In this document: positions 42,589 through 52,999 of the stretch, one piece after another
Numbering within the stretch: the stretch's first letter is position 1
Layout: each line of letters begins with the position of its first letter
DNA from: Alitta virens
Lineage: Eukaryota; Annelida; Polychaeta; Phyllodocida; Nereididae
Direction of reading: 5' to 3'
Length of the DNA: 64,000 nucleotides
Assembly: GCA_932294295.1 (NCBI GenBank)
Contig: OW028585.1
Span: 23,434,313 to 23,498,312 of the forward strand
Made by a program: the position numbers and the translations under genes
Notes under the pieces: generated by a model
Seen by the model: only the letters and a program-made list of their open reading frames with translations
Databases searched by the model: none
Told to the model about the DNA's origin: nothing

Positions 42589-43056
42589 ATGGGCGATTGG
42601 GGAAGGGCATACACAGGGCGCAAACTGGTCCGTCCCCCAACAGAGCTATTATTGAGTGGATTAACAAGAAGAATAAGAGGAATTATTACGGGAGGCTACA
42701 TCCGATTCATCGGTCCACAGACTTTTGCGCAGGCAGTCCATTTAGTAAAATTAGCGTGCGATAAGGCTGAACAGTACCAATCCATTGAAGAGAACGGGAA
42801 ATTGTGGGGTTTTTGTGCGTTTAGCATAAATTGTATGTATCACTGGGACCAGGTAATACCCATTGAACCAGAGATTAAAATTATTTCGGGTCACTACAGA
42901 GCAATCCGCAACGTCAAAGTAATATTAGAGGCTTACCTCAGACTGTTACAAGCGAAAGAGGACTGGGAAAGTAAGGAGGTACAGATTGGATTGACAATCC
43001 CGGCTTTCGTGTGTTTATCAACTGTGGGGTGCTTGATAGCTTACCTAATTAAATAG
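42589..43056 (+). CDS. Tail-anchored small protein 2 of the LTR element
   Basis: 155 codons from the ATG at 42589, five bases after the stop of protein 1. It shares with protein 1 the pattern SGL...GG.I...G......L..L.C......I..N..L, a Cys-containing helix, a Pro/Glu-x-I element and a final helix ending in L..YL or KEFL. It ends with the hydrophobic anchor IGLTIPAFVCLSTVGCLIAY before a last LIK. Size, helical content and single C-terminal anchor recall Bcl-2-type proteins, but I see no BH motif and make no assignment. The tandem pair looks like an old duplication. Confidence 0.55.
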   Translation: MGDWGRAYTGRKLVRPPTELLLSGLTRRIRGIITGGYIRFIGPQTFAQAVHLVKLACDKAEQYQSIEENGKLWGFCAFSINCMYHWDQVIPIEPEIKIISGHYRAIRNVKVILEAYLRLLQAKEDWESKEVQIGLTIPAFVCLSTVGCLIAYLIK

Positions 43057-43061
43057 AGCAT

Positions 43062-43218
43062 TAGCCCAGACGCAATTGAATTTTGTCCGTTTCAATAGAG
43101 TTGGGATTAAATTTTATTAAATGGACTGCCTGCGCAAAAGTCTGTGGATAATAAGGAGCATAAGAGTCAGCTATCAATTTGGAGAAAATTTTGTCCGTTT
43201 CAATAGAGTTGGGATTAA
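43062..43218. repeat. Scrambled fragments of the two upstream genes
   Basis: CATTAGCCCAGACGCAATTG at 43063 repeats 42425; AAATGGACTGCCTGCGCAAA near 43118 is the reverse complement of part of 42712-42741; and TTTTGTCCGTTTCAATAGAG occurs twice (about 43081 and 43188). The mosaic of direct and inverted pieces suggests template switching during reverse transcription. Confidence 0.8.
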
Positions 43219-43257
43219 ATATTTTTTTCCTTTCCTTCTTCAAAGTAACTAAGGGAA

Positions 43258-44234
43258 ATGTCAGGACGACCCACCGGCCCCGCGCTGGGTGCGGACCCGA
43301 GCCAAGCTGAGTCAGCCATGCCACAGTTTACTAGGCAGGCGGACACTGAATATTTTACTTCCAAAGACACCAGGGAGGTAGAGCAGGCGGTGTCAAGCAC
43401 GTTTGGGGGGACTATAGCCGAACGATTCGAGGCTGAAACAAGTGCCAATTGGAGTGAGGTGGACACATATTTTATCCACCCCATCCACCGAGTGGTGTTT
43501 GAGCTATCTTCAAACAGTAAGATCAACGCCGGTGAGGCTGCCAAGATATTAGCCACATCACTGGCAGCCAAGTTTGTAAAGGGTCAGGATGTCAGAAAGG
43601 CATTGGGTATGACTTGGGAGGTACTTATTGGGGCTGAGCCGCCCACCAGAGGGTTCACGCAGAAGGATCATGACGTGTTCCACCAAAATTTTGCAGGTCC
43701 AGGCCCTGAGTCTGGTGACCGTGTGAGATTGCGAGAAAAATTCAGGTCCTGGCACACAAAGCCATGGAATTGCCCAATGTAATTCATTTGATGAGAGATG
43801 CTTTCAGAACCCACTTCGGTTTCAAACCACACAATGAGTATTCAATGAAGGGAAGGCCCAGATCCACTAGGAATGATACAGGAGTGACAACAAACAACCC
43901 TGGGGGGGGGGGGGGCGGAGCCAGCCAGGGGCACACAGCGGACCAGCCAACTCATGAGGATCCAGCAAATACAGGTGAGGGGCAGGATGAAGAGAGTGGT
44001 GCCGATGATCACCCATGGGGCCCACAAGAAACCTTGCTTCAACCTGAAGGGTCGAAAGAAGCCAACAACCAGAGCCTGCCAAACGCACCAATTACAGAAC
44101 CATCCGGAAAGAAAGCTGAGGCCAGTAAGACAACTAAGGAAGGTGGCCAATTAAATAAACCCCCCATTGTGCCAAAGCCGCGAGACCTGATTTTGGTGAT
44201 GTTGTATCTTCCATGCACACTTCACAGGCCATGA
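43258..44234 (+). pseudogene. Gag N-terminal (matrix-like) region, frameshifted
   Basis: An ATG at 43258 opens 174 codons: a disordered start, then a helical domain (VEQAVSSTFGGTIAERFEAE, AAKILATSLAAKFVKG, VRKALGMTWEVLIG). The natural continuation (LAHKAMELPNVIHLMRDAFR) is in another frame from about 43746, so one base is gained or lost near 43744. The second frame runs to 44234 through a Gly-rich run encoded by 14 consecutive G (43902-43915), a likely slippage site. Position before capsid and zinc knuckle supports gag; no matrix motif was identified. Confidence 0.5.
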
Positions 44235-45418
44235 TTGGGTCACCACAGGGGATTTCGACTCCAACTTGGAAAACCAAAGAGACAGACATCCCTGACCACC
44301 AGGAGGAACCTACAGGACAGTCACCCCCGGTCGCCGGAGGGCCAGGCATCATGAAAACAGAGTATAAAAACCAAGCAGGATTGGGACACCGGGCTGACAC
44401 CGGTCTGCGCATTAAGACTGGCGTGAACCAAGACGAGGTAAGCCTAGAAACACCACCTATACAAGGTGGAGGAAAAGGTAAGAAACAATGAGCCGAAAGG
44501 GGCGGCACCAAAGGGGGAAGCTGAGGCAGCATTGATGGCCGCCATCAATCGAAATATGAATATGGGTGTGAGGCCAAAGCATGTTGACAAATTGAGTCCT
44601 GGTGGCCAGGTGGTCACCGGCGACCCCCCGGACCAAAACACCGATAGCACAAAGGTCCACACAAAACTGAGTTTGAGGCCCACCACACAAGGGGGGTCAT
44701 ACCAGGTCACCGAGAACTCAACCGAGGAACACTGGGCGCAGAGCACCTGGCCAGTGTGGAACGAGAGAAGGGATCCCCAGTGCCCACATACAGCCCCCCC
44801 CCCACCTTTATTGACTATGTGCAGTGAAGTGACAAGTGAACACAACCAGACAGAATTGCCACCCAATGCGCCGCCGCTGAAGTATGGGAGAGCGATCTTG
44901 GACTCCTAGGGAAGTACATACAGCCGGCACTGGAAGAGGACAGTGATCCCCAGGCCGAAATGCCACTTTCCACGAGCTGAGGCCCAGGTTCAACCCCTGG
45001 CTATTTTGCAAGTATGAGTGAACATGAACAAAGGTATAACATTGAACCCACTGGTTTCTCGTTGGAGCCCCTTAGCTTGCAGGACTGCACCCTGGAATGT
45101 TAGTTAGTTATTGTTATTGTTTAAAGCCTCATCAGCACCTGAGTGGGCTATGTCGAGGCTCTCTAGGGTAAGATTGATTATCTATAGTTGGTAGTAGAAA
45201 CCAGAAGCATGTAAAAAATCAATAATTGTCTGCGTTGGATAGCTGGAGCAGCTTGTGCAATGCGCACTGTCCTGTTTTAGCCACTGGGGATAGAGGACTT
45301 CACCCCAAGTGTTTCCTCCCTCACCGTGAGGAGGCCCAGGACCTTCGAGGGCTCCCCGGAATGAAGTGGCCAAGCTGGAGGAGACAATCTAGGGCACCAG
45401 GAGAGTGTCAGACCTGCA
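44235..45418 (+). other. Proline-rich linker region of gag, frames broken
   Basis: Short frames (notably 44466-44909) encode Pro/Thr/Gln-rich low-complexity sequence. From 45010 to 45400 there is little coding signal. I read it as decayed gag linker or untranslated sequence. Confidence 0.35.
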
Positions 45419-46632
45419 ATGTTGCTACAGCCGATGTCGCCAACGGCCTGCGGAGATTCGATTGGCCAAAATAGCCACAAGGCCACTCCAAGGAAGTCAG
45501 ACTGTGGTCCAGGTCAACCAGATTTCACCAATATTACGCAATTCTTCCCGAAGTCGTATGATGGAGAAGGGAGTGAAGATCGAGCCAAGGGCCATTGGCT
45601 GCTATTTGAGGATTTCTTAGAGCACCACAACATCTCCAATTCAGGACTGGCTATCAAATTTTTCAAGAAGACACTGGCCGGAGGTTTTGGTTTGAGGGAA
45701 TCCTAGGGTGTGAAACGCTCCCATTATTAAAAGAAGAATTTTTGAACAGGTTTGCAGGAGGCCTGGGATCTATGCACATGGCCAGCCAGCAGTTCTACGA
45801 CCTCAGCAGACTAGACAATGAGACATGGAATGAAGTGGTTCGTCGAATGATGGAATTAAACCGTGTCCTAGGATATAATGAGTCAGCCTTAGTGGACAAA
45901 CTTATGAAGATGACCCCCCCCCCCTGCCAGTAGACTGAGGGTGCGTGAGAGAGGAGCAGCAGATTTTAGGCAGGTAGTCAACCTCCTAAAATTTTACGAC
46001 CGCGAGGGCGAAGAGGAACCCAGCGCCAAGACCTCAGTTAATGCAAGGACATCCACTAAGAAATCCATAAATAGGATGGATGCCCAGTGGGCAACAAACC
46101 AGTTGAACCAACAGCTCCAAGAAATATACCACATCAACAGTGGTGATGGACCGCCCCCACAGAATTTGAGGCCCGAAGGGGCCAGGTCATGGGACCTTGA
46201 CCAATCCAGGTTTTGGTTACGCACCACAGCCAGGGAGGCAGGCACCTCGATATAATGCATCAAGGCATTCACAGCAGGTACAGAACCCACGACAAGGTGA
46301 GAGACCTGAGCACTTTCAGGTGTTTTGAATGTAACAGATATGGGCACTTCGCCAAGAACTGCAGATCAAAGGTGAATTCTCAAAACAGAGGAAGGGACCA
46401 TTTCCAACCAGCCTGGCATGACAGCCCAGCCGACAGGGGAAACTTTAGCCACAGGGGCCAGTCAAGGGACAGCCGGCAAGTGAACTACAGTACAAAAGAA
46501 CGCAGCCAAATGCAGCGCAGCCGCTCAGCAAACTTATTCGGTGGAAGAGAGGCAAGCCCCACACCAGACGCACGACCAGCTGACAGCCAGGGAACAGGAC
46601 AATTATCCCGCGTATTATCACGATGGGAGTGA
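45419..46632 (+). pseudogene. Gag capsid and nucleocapsid (zinc knuckle), broken
   Basis: Capsid-like sequence runs through three frames: PKSYDGEGSEDRAKGHWLLF...ISNSGLAIKFFKKTLAGG, then FEGILGCETLPLLKEEFLNR and ETWNEVVRRMMELNRV, then RGAADFRQVVNLLKFYDRE. This is the Arc/Ty3-type retrotransposon gag fold (a first helix block, W...F...F). A zinc knuckle CFECNRYGHFAKNC (CX2CX4HX4C) follows at about 46325, then an Arg/Ser/Gln-rich tail to 46632. One break coincides with a C-run at 45913-45924. Confidence 0.75.
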
Positions 46633-46839
46633 ATATCATGGGCGCCAAAATTTTCATTAAGGGAATCAGATCAGTATGAGGTAACTACTGATTCCCCTAA
46701 TGATATTAACAACACCGACCTCCATAATGTAACAATAAGGAGTGGCCGTAAAAGAAATCACTGAGTACCACATAGATTTAAGCCAGGAAATTCTCGAGGG
46801 GCATGAAATTATACACCTAAGCCCTCAAGTTCACTATAT
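46633..46839 (+). other. Position where pol is missing
   Basis: Only about 200 bp separate the zinc-knuckle frame from the envelope frame. All frames here carry stops and no protease, RT, RNase H or integrase motif is present. Confidence 0.7.
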
Positions 46840-48531
46840 ATGACATGCCACCAGGCGTCAAACGAATTCATTCAGCAGGTATGCAGGCAGCAGCTGCCGT
46901 CACTAGCAGCAATGGTAGACAGATACGATATGTGGCGAGAAGAGATTAGAGGTCTCAAGAATGAGTTAATCCTCCAGCATGTAAGCACAACAGACGGGCA
47001 AAGCAGGGCAAGGCGATTCCCATGAGCACTTATAGCCTCGGGGGCTAGTTGGCTTGTGGGACAGGGTATAAACCAATTCCTGAGCTACAAAAGGAATTAC
47101 GTGGCTCTGAACCTAAAGCAGCAGCAGTACTCCGAAGGCATGGTGAAACAATTGAAACAAGACCTGTCAGGTACGCAGAAAAATTTGGACACACTGAAAA
47201 ATGTGCTTGAGGCTTTCGCTGACAGCATGGACGCCAAAACAGACACAATCCCGGTACTGTCAAAGTTGAACCAAATACAAACAGAACTTGGGATAGCTAT
47301 CCTGCCCTATGTAGCACTGGCACAGGCTTTTACACAGCAGCGCGAAGACCTCAAGGAGTGGCACCCGGGACATGACCTAGTATTCACCCAGGCTGAGGAC
47401 ATATACACGTTCAGCAGGTCCGCGATGGCAGTCAGCCATGACGGACTGGTGGTGCAAATACCAGTGGAGGTCATAAAGACTACTGAGAGGGCGATGACAC
47501 TGCTAAGGATCAAGAATGTGCCAGTACCCCTGGGCCCGAATAGCCCGAATAGCACACTATCCAGCAAATGGGACCACTCAATCACACACATGGGAATCTC
47601 CAATAACTACATGATGCCAATCAACCCCGCCCAACTGACGCAGTGCCACGCTATCTACTCGGATCCGCAAATTACAGTGTGTCCGACGTCACTACCAGTA
47701 GTAGAGAGGAGAAACAAGACATGCTTCAAGAAAATATGGTCTAGAAAAATGGACAGAGAGTCACACGTTGACTGCGAGTTCAAAATATACCAGGCTCAGT
47801 TCACAATGCCAGAGATAATTGAGACAAAACATGCCATCATGGTATATGGGTTCTCGAAGAAGATCCAATTATGGTGCAGTGGCCGGGACATACCCATATA
47901 CATTGACAGCCAAAAAGCAGCTGTGATTGACAAGGAATCGATGTGCAACTGTGTCTTAGTGGACCACGAGTTCCACGTCAAGGGGCCGCTTTGCAACATG
48001 ACGACAGCATCGGTCAGACTGAGCCCGATAGAAAACCCACTCACAGACTTAATAGTACGAAACATCGAGCACATGCTAGGAGGAAATGATAGCATACCAG
48101 CAACATGGAAAGGAAAAATATTGAGCCAGATGATGAAGAATGCAGGGGCGACTGACATGCAACATCTGAATCTACAAGACTCAGCCATTCACGACTCACC
48201 ACTGGAACAGTTCGAAATTGAGGTAAGAAACATAATAGAGGGAATGAAACCTGGTCAACTGGACACAATATCATTTGATAATTTAGACAAATTATTCGCA
48301 ACACAAGCTTGGCCACTGGCCCTGTCGTTTACCCTATCAATAGTGGGGACCTGTGGGTGTGTGCTGTCAGCCTGGACAGCGTACAAGCACGCCAAGACAT
48401 CTAATTTAGTGACCGCTGGCGTATCAGGGGGCCTATTCCAGGAGTCTTTTGCATCCCCAGCCCAAGTATGCATGCCATCACTGTCAAATGAGGACAAAGC
48501 AAGACACCCCAGACTGGACACGCATCATTAA
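46840..48531 (+). pseudogene. Envelope-like glycoprotein with one in-frame stop
   Basis: The frame from the ATG at 46840 ends at TGA 47023-47025 and reopens at once in the same frame to 48531. Just before the stop is a basic RARR sequence of furin-site type. Just after it is a hydrophobic Gly/Ala-rich stretch, then long heptad-like helices (residues 20-110 of the 47056 frame), several Cys (HVDCEF, QLWCSG, CNCVLVDHEF, GPLCNM), and a membrane segment near the C-terminus (WPLALSFTLSIVGTCGCVLS) with a short cytoplasmic tail. This is the layout of class I fusion proteins of errantivirus or baculovirus-F type. No signal peptide is visible upstream of 46840; a spliced or lost N-terminus is likely. 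Confidence 0.65.
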
Positions 48532-49670
48532 GATGCGATAAAATGTACATGCCACTACCGGGCATGGCCACAGTACCTTGGCATGACATGAGTACGCTAA
48601 GGCGTATTTCACGCCAGCAACACAGAGTGACAGCGATGCTCCTTGACGACTATGACGTGTGCCACCCATTAATGAGTACAGCCAGACAAAGCAGGCCGCC
48701 TAGCCTCGCCCAATTTGAACTTTAATGTTGAATGATTGCAATAATCAACAAAAGGACGTCAAGACAACAGGTAATTATGAATACAGACAACTAACAATTT
48801 ATTAAAGAAAATTAAATTTATTCAGCCTATGAGGCGTCATGAGATCAAGAAAAAAAAAATAAGAGCGATATTTACATAAACATCATCAATTACACAGTTC
48901 ATGAGCGGCATTTCGCCTTTTAAATTGATCTATAAGTAACAATAAGTAACTTACCATTGCAACTCGTCAGGAATGCTTGTATCAAGATGGCACAGAGGAT
49001 GATGGCTGCCATGATCCACGAGTTCTTGTTTCGGAGTGACGCCTCACCATACGCCAACGTGGTGAGAGGTCAGCCCCAAGCACTTTACAGGGGGGGGGGG
49101 GGAGGTTTTTGAGTTTTGTGACCAGTATAAATCTACTGTCCACTTGCTTTAATTTAAACCATCATAGAAGTAATACATGTCCACGCTGTACTCAAAATCT
49201 GAAGCACATAATTCTCATTCAATCCAGCTATGTCATATTAAAATGTAACTTGTCTTGTCACTCTCCACCCCTATTTTTCCAACATCGACTGAACCTATCC
49301 ATAACTAAACGATAACTTAAGAGGTTCGGAAGTGGGAGAAATATTATAAACAAATCGGGCACCAGCTACCATTAACCTGCGGCCTATCGGCCTCAGGTCA
49401 CAGCCGGTACACATCCCAGCGGTTGGAATTCCCCTCGCAAGTATCTCATCAGGTCGACCGCAGCGCACCTAGGGTGCGTTCTAGTAACAAGCAGTCGCAT
49501 GCAGCGAGCTGTGGGACCCGCCGGCTTTTGGGAATCTCAGGGTACCCTGGCAGGTGCGCCCACCCCTGTGACCATGTTCTACGCTAATATTCATGAGCCT
49601 TGCTATCTAGGCCATGTCTGCTGCTAAAATGTTTGTGTCTGCCACTTGGGTGGCAAACCCAAAAATTTTT
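48532..49670. other. 3' untranslated region of the LTR element
   Basis: No convincing gene. Contains a 13-G run at 49090-49102 and a GC-richer block at 49375-49570. Confidence 0.5.
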
Positions 49671-49685
49671 GGGGAGTATGGGGGA
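49671..49685 (+). promoter_or_regulatory. Polypurine tract of the LTR element
   Basis: GGGGAGTATGGGGGA lies directly before the right LTR, where the plus-strand primer is expected; one TAT-type interruption. Confidence 0.7.
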
Positions 49686-52600
49686 TGTCATGTGGATTGC
49701 AGGTTGCAATGTAAGTGGCCATGCCAAGGTATAGTGATGAATGAAAAAGCCAATAATCTGAGTGCAATTTCAAGAGAACTACAGTACAAGTATTTAAGGT
49801 AATTCTGAGTAATAATTGATGTGAGCTTGAGTATAAAAAGAGGCAGAGGACAACTACAGTACACAGCACCAGAGGGCAGCATCAACCAATACCAGAACCA
49901 CCTGGGGAGATAGACAGAAATGAATACCAATGGACATGGAAAAATCAATGATGAGCATGCCATGGAACAGCAGCAGCAGCCAACCTTGAGGATCAATAAC
50001 CATCAGCACCACCTAGTGAGAAGTGAAGAGCTGACCTCAACATGATCTCAACTGACCCATATAGAAGGTGGAAGAGACCCAACATGACCTCAACTTGACC
50101 TATTAAGGACGACCCCAACATGACCAATATACAGCATCACCTAGTGAGAAGGGCAGAAAGTATATCAACATGACCTCAACCTGACCTACATAGAACCAAG
50201 CTGAGCTGACTTCAACCTGTCATCAACCCCAAATGAACACTGGCTGAATATGATGAAAAGAGACCGCAATACTCAAGCAAGAGTTACTCAGATACAGTGT
50301 ACAATAGTATTTTCTATAATTATGTATAAATAGGGTTGATAGACTAAAACTGACAGGGAAAGAACAAGATTGTAAGTCAAGATGACAGGTAGGCTCACAC
50401 AGATAGACAAAATCACCAGGGAACAATTGGGATCGAAAAGAGAGGGTTAGTAAGTAAAAGAGTAAAAGAGTAAAAGCATATATATTAGATGTATGAAATA
50501 AGATACCAGATTTTGGCATGGAAACTAAAGAGCATATCTCACAGCAAACAAATGCACATAAAACGTCAATCAGCTAATGCAGTCTGACGAAGCACATGGT
50601 GCCCTGCTATACAATTACAGGAAAATGGGTAACTGAATAAGGGAGAGGTACAATAAATATTGGGGATTTATGGCACAAAATGGAAACTTTATTGCAAACC
50701 ATGGGGATCCAAGTTGGGTAATGGAGCTGACAGATGAGATCACAAAAGGACAAGCCACAGTGACTCATGGGTGCTGGGACTGATCAATCGTAGGGATCAT
50801 AAACTGACCAGGCACCAAGTCACGTGAGGGATGATAGGGGCTCTGAATCGAAATGTAAATCAGGCAACCCAAGCTTACCATATATGGCAAGTCGGCTCTG
50901 TCAATCAATCTGGCAGCTCCTCATTTTTGCATTGGACATACCTTGGATTCGGCCCATTGGTTCAGAGGCAGGTGGCTGGACAGGCTGAGGCTTTGGCCTG
51001 CCTGGCAACCACCCCTGATTGGCCCTACCCAGTACCCCATAGGATGCAGGTTTAGGGTTTCATTTATAATGGCCAGGAGGGCAGAAATTGAGGAGTTCGA
51101 GCAGTTTTCAGACAGTAATCAGTTGACTTAGCTACCGTCTATCGGTCAGGTTGTGAGCAAGTCAGGAGAAGAAGTAGGCAACTCAGCTGTGATGGTAGTG
51201 TGCGTTGTTCAGGAATTGAGACAGTAATTAAGTGTAGTTAAGATATTGTACAATCGAAGTAGAATAAGTAGTAGAAGAAGTACTGAAACCAAATACATTT
51301 ACATTTGTAGAAGAAGTAGTAGAAGAAGAGTGGCTAACTGATTAGACCACACCAAGCATAAGTTGAGCTAGAATTGACAAGAATGCAGAAGCAGAAGAAG
51401 TAGAAGTAGAGTGGCTTGTGAGTAAAGACCACACAGATCTAACAAGTGGACAGATAGAGTGCAGCTGTATATAACTTATAAGTGATTCATTGGGAGGGGA
51501 TTGATTGTTGGCGCCATTGCATTGTATTTATGTGTTTGAATTATATGTGAGTTCAGGACAGGCATGTCCCTGTTTTACTGCAATATTTAAGTGTTATCAA
51601 TGATATGTATGAGATCAGCAGTTAATTTGAGTATACTGAGAATAGTGACCTGATAAGTCAAACTAGCGAAGTATCAGTGATTGCTGGACTAATTATCATA
51701 TTAATAAGTGTGTGTGTCATTTATCAATTAGTGAAACTTAGTGAAGACTATAGAGTATAATTTGACTTGATCTGAGAGCAGTAATTAGAGATCAAGTACT
51801 AGATATATATGCGGTAATAGTTGTGTGGGAAAAGCATATTCCCTTGATATATATTTGTGTGTATTCAACAGAAGTAGAAGTTAGGTATAGCTAAGTCAGG
51901 GACCATAATTGAGAAAGGCTGAAAGTGTGCTGCGTGAATGACAGTCAAGCCATCAATTTATGAGAAGCAGGAGTAGAGTGGTTAATTAACCATCGCTTAG
52001 TAAATATAAGTGGCAACTTGAGGCATGTACCATTGTGCGAATTAATGTGAGTTGTATGTGGGAAAAGCATTCAATATTATTATAATTGTTGTAAATTCTC
52101 CCAGAATATATTTCCAAAATCGTATACCAATTCTTAGTTATCCTTGCATTTGAAGTGTACTGAGAGGCCACTGCATATCAGTCAGTGGGCCAGTAGATAA
52201 GTAAGGGAAGTACATCCCTCTAAAAATATTCAAAGAAGCCAAAAAGTGGAATAGTAAATATAAGTCCACTTTTGGTCAGTATTGAGAAGTACTGAGAAGC
52301 TGCTGAGTGCACACCAGCAAGCCAGTGAATATTGAGAGGAATATTGAGAGTACATCCTCTATAAGAGTATTTAGAGAGAACAAGAGGTGGAACAGTAAAT
52401 GTAGTTCCATTAATTTTGGTCAGAGACAATAAGTAAGATTTGAGATTGACAGCTAATGTTGCATGGCAATTAGGCTGTCCGCATAATCTTAAATTTACTA
52501 ATAGACTAGCAGTAAAGTGAGCTAGTTAAAGTGGTCAGTCATTTAATATATGAGACCAAGTCGAAGGCAGTTCTGAGAAAAATATTATGAATATTTTTCC

Positions 52601-52687
52601 TATTTTAAATATTCTCACAGCGTGAGTTAGTTTGCTAAATCCCCCAGATTTAGTTGAGTTGACACTCTAGATACCGGTAATCTAATA
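49686..52687 (+). repeat. Right LTR (3.0 kb, uninterrupted)
   Basis: 3002 bp, starts TGTCATGTGG and ends AATCTAATA, followed by the CTAT duplication. It retains the empty site for the 4.5 kb insertion found in the left LTR. Confidence 0.9.
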
Positions 52688-52691
52688 CTAT

Positions 52692-52861
52692 TCCAACAAT
52701 AGACCAACACTTGATTAACCTTGAGAGGATTAGATTCTAATTAGCTGTAATTAGACAAGAAATGTAGTTAGGTCAATAAGTAAAATATTTCAATAAAAGC
52801 TGCTATAAATTGTCTGATATTTCCAAAATTCCTGAAAGCTTTCCCGGCCTTTGCATCCCTA
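52692..52861. mobile_element. hAT transposon fragment, right part
   Basis: Ends in TTCCCGGCCTTTGCATCCCTA, the inverted counterpart of TAGGGATGCAAAATTCC at 33228. About 170 bp. Confidence 0.5.
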
Positions 52862-52924
52862 TTCAAGGGGCCTGGCAACAAGTGAATAGTTGCTAAGGAG
52901 CTTAAGTGTGGTCATGTAACTCAC

Positions 52925-52993
52925 AGGCATGGTTGCTATGGCGGCACAGTACCCTAATTCTTCCAGCCTCTTTCTGAGAGCGATGGCGGCCAT
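52925..52993 (-). CDS. Possible isolated first exon
   Basis: An ATG at 52993 in good context opens 23 codons (MAAIALRKRLEELGYCAAIA...) that end exactly before GTGAGT, a strong donor. It lies at the edge of the transposon cluster. No following exon is seen to its left within the window, so it may be cut off from its gene, belong to a very long intron, or be chance. Confidence 0.25.
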
Positions 52994-52999
52994 ATTGTT

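Larger units (their letters stand above)
34342..52687 (+). mobile_element. 18.3 kb LTR retroelement with gag and envelope-like genes but no pol
   Basis: Two long direct repeats (left 34342-41869, right 49686-52687) begin TGTCATGTGG and end CCGGTAATCTAATA. The flanks are CTAT on both sides (34338-34341 and 52688-52691), a 4-bp target duplication. TGGTGGAGAATCCGGG directly follows the left LTR as primer site, and a G-rich polypurine tract directly precedes the right LTR. The internal 7.8 kb carries two small tail-anchored protein genes, a broken gag with zinc knuckle and an envelope-like gene on the plus strand. No protease, RT, RNase H or integrase is visible between zinc knuckle and envelope, so it would depend on enzymes in trans. 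A 4.5 kb DNA transposon interrupts the left LTR. Confidence 0.88.

Noticed and set aside
48543..48725. 60-codon frame after the envelope gene
   Set aside because: No domain, no signal peptide and no similarity to neighbours; probably untranslated sequence.
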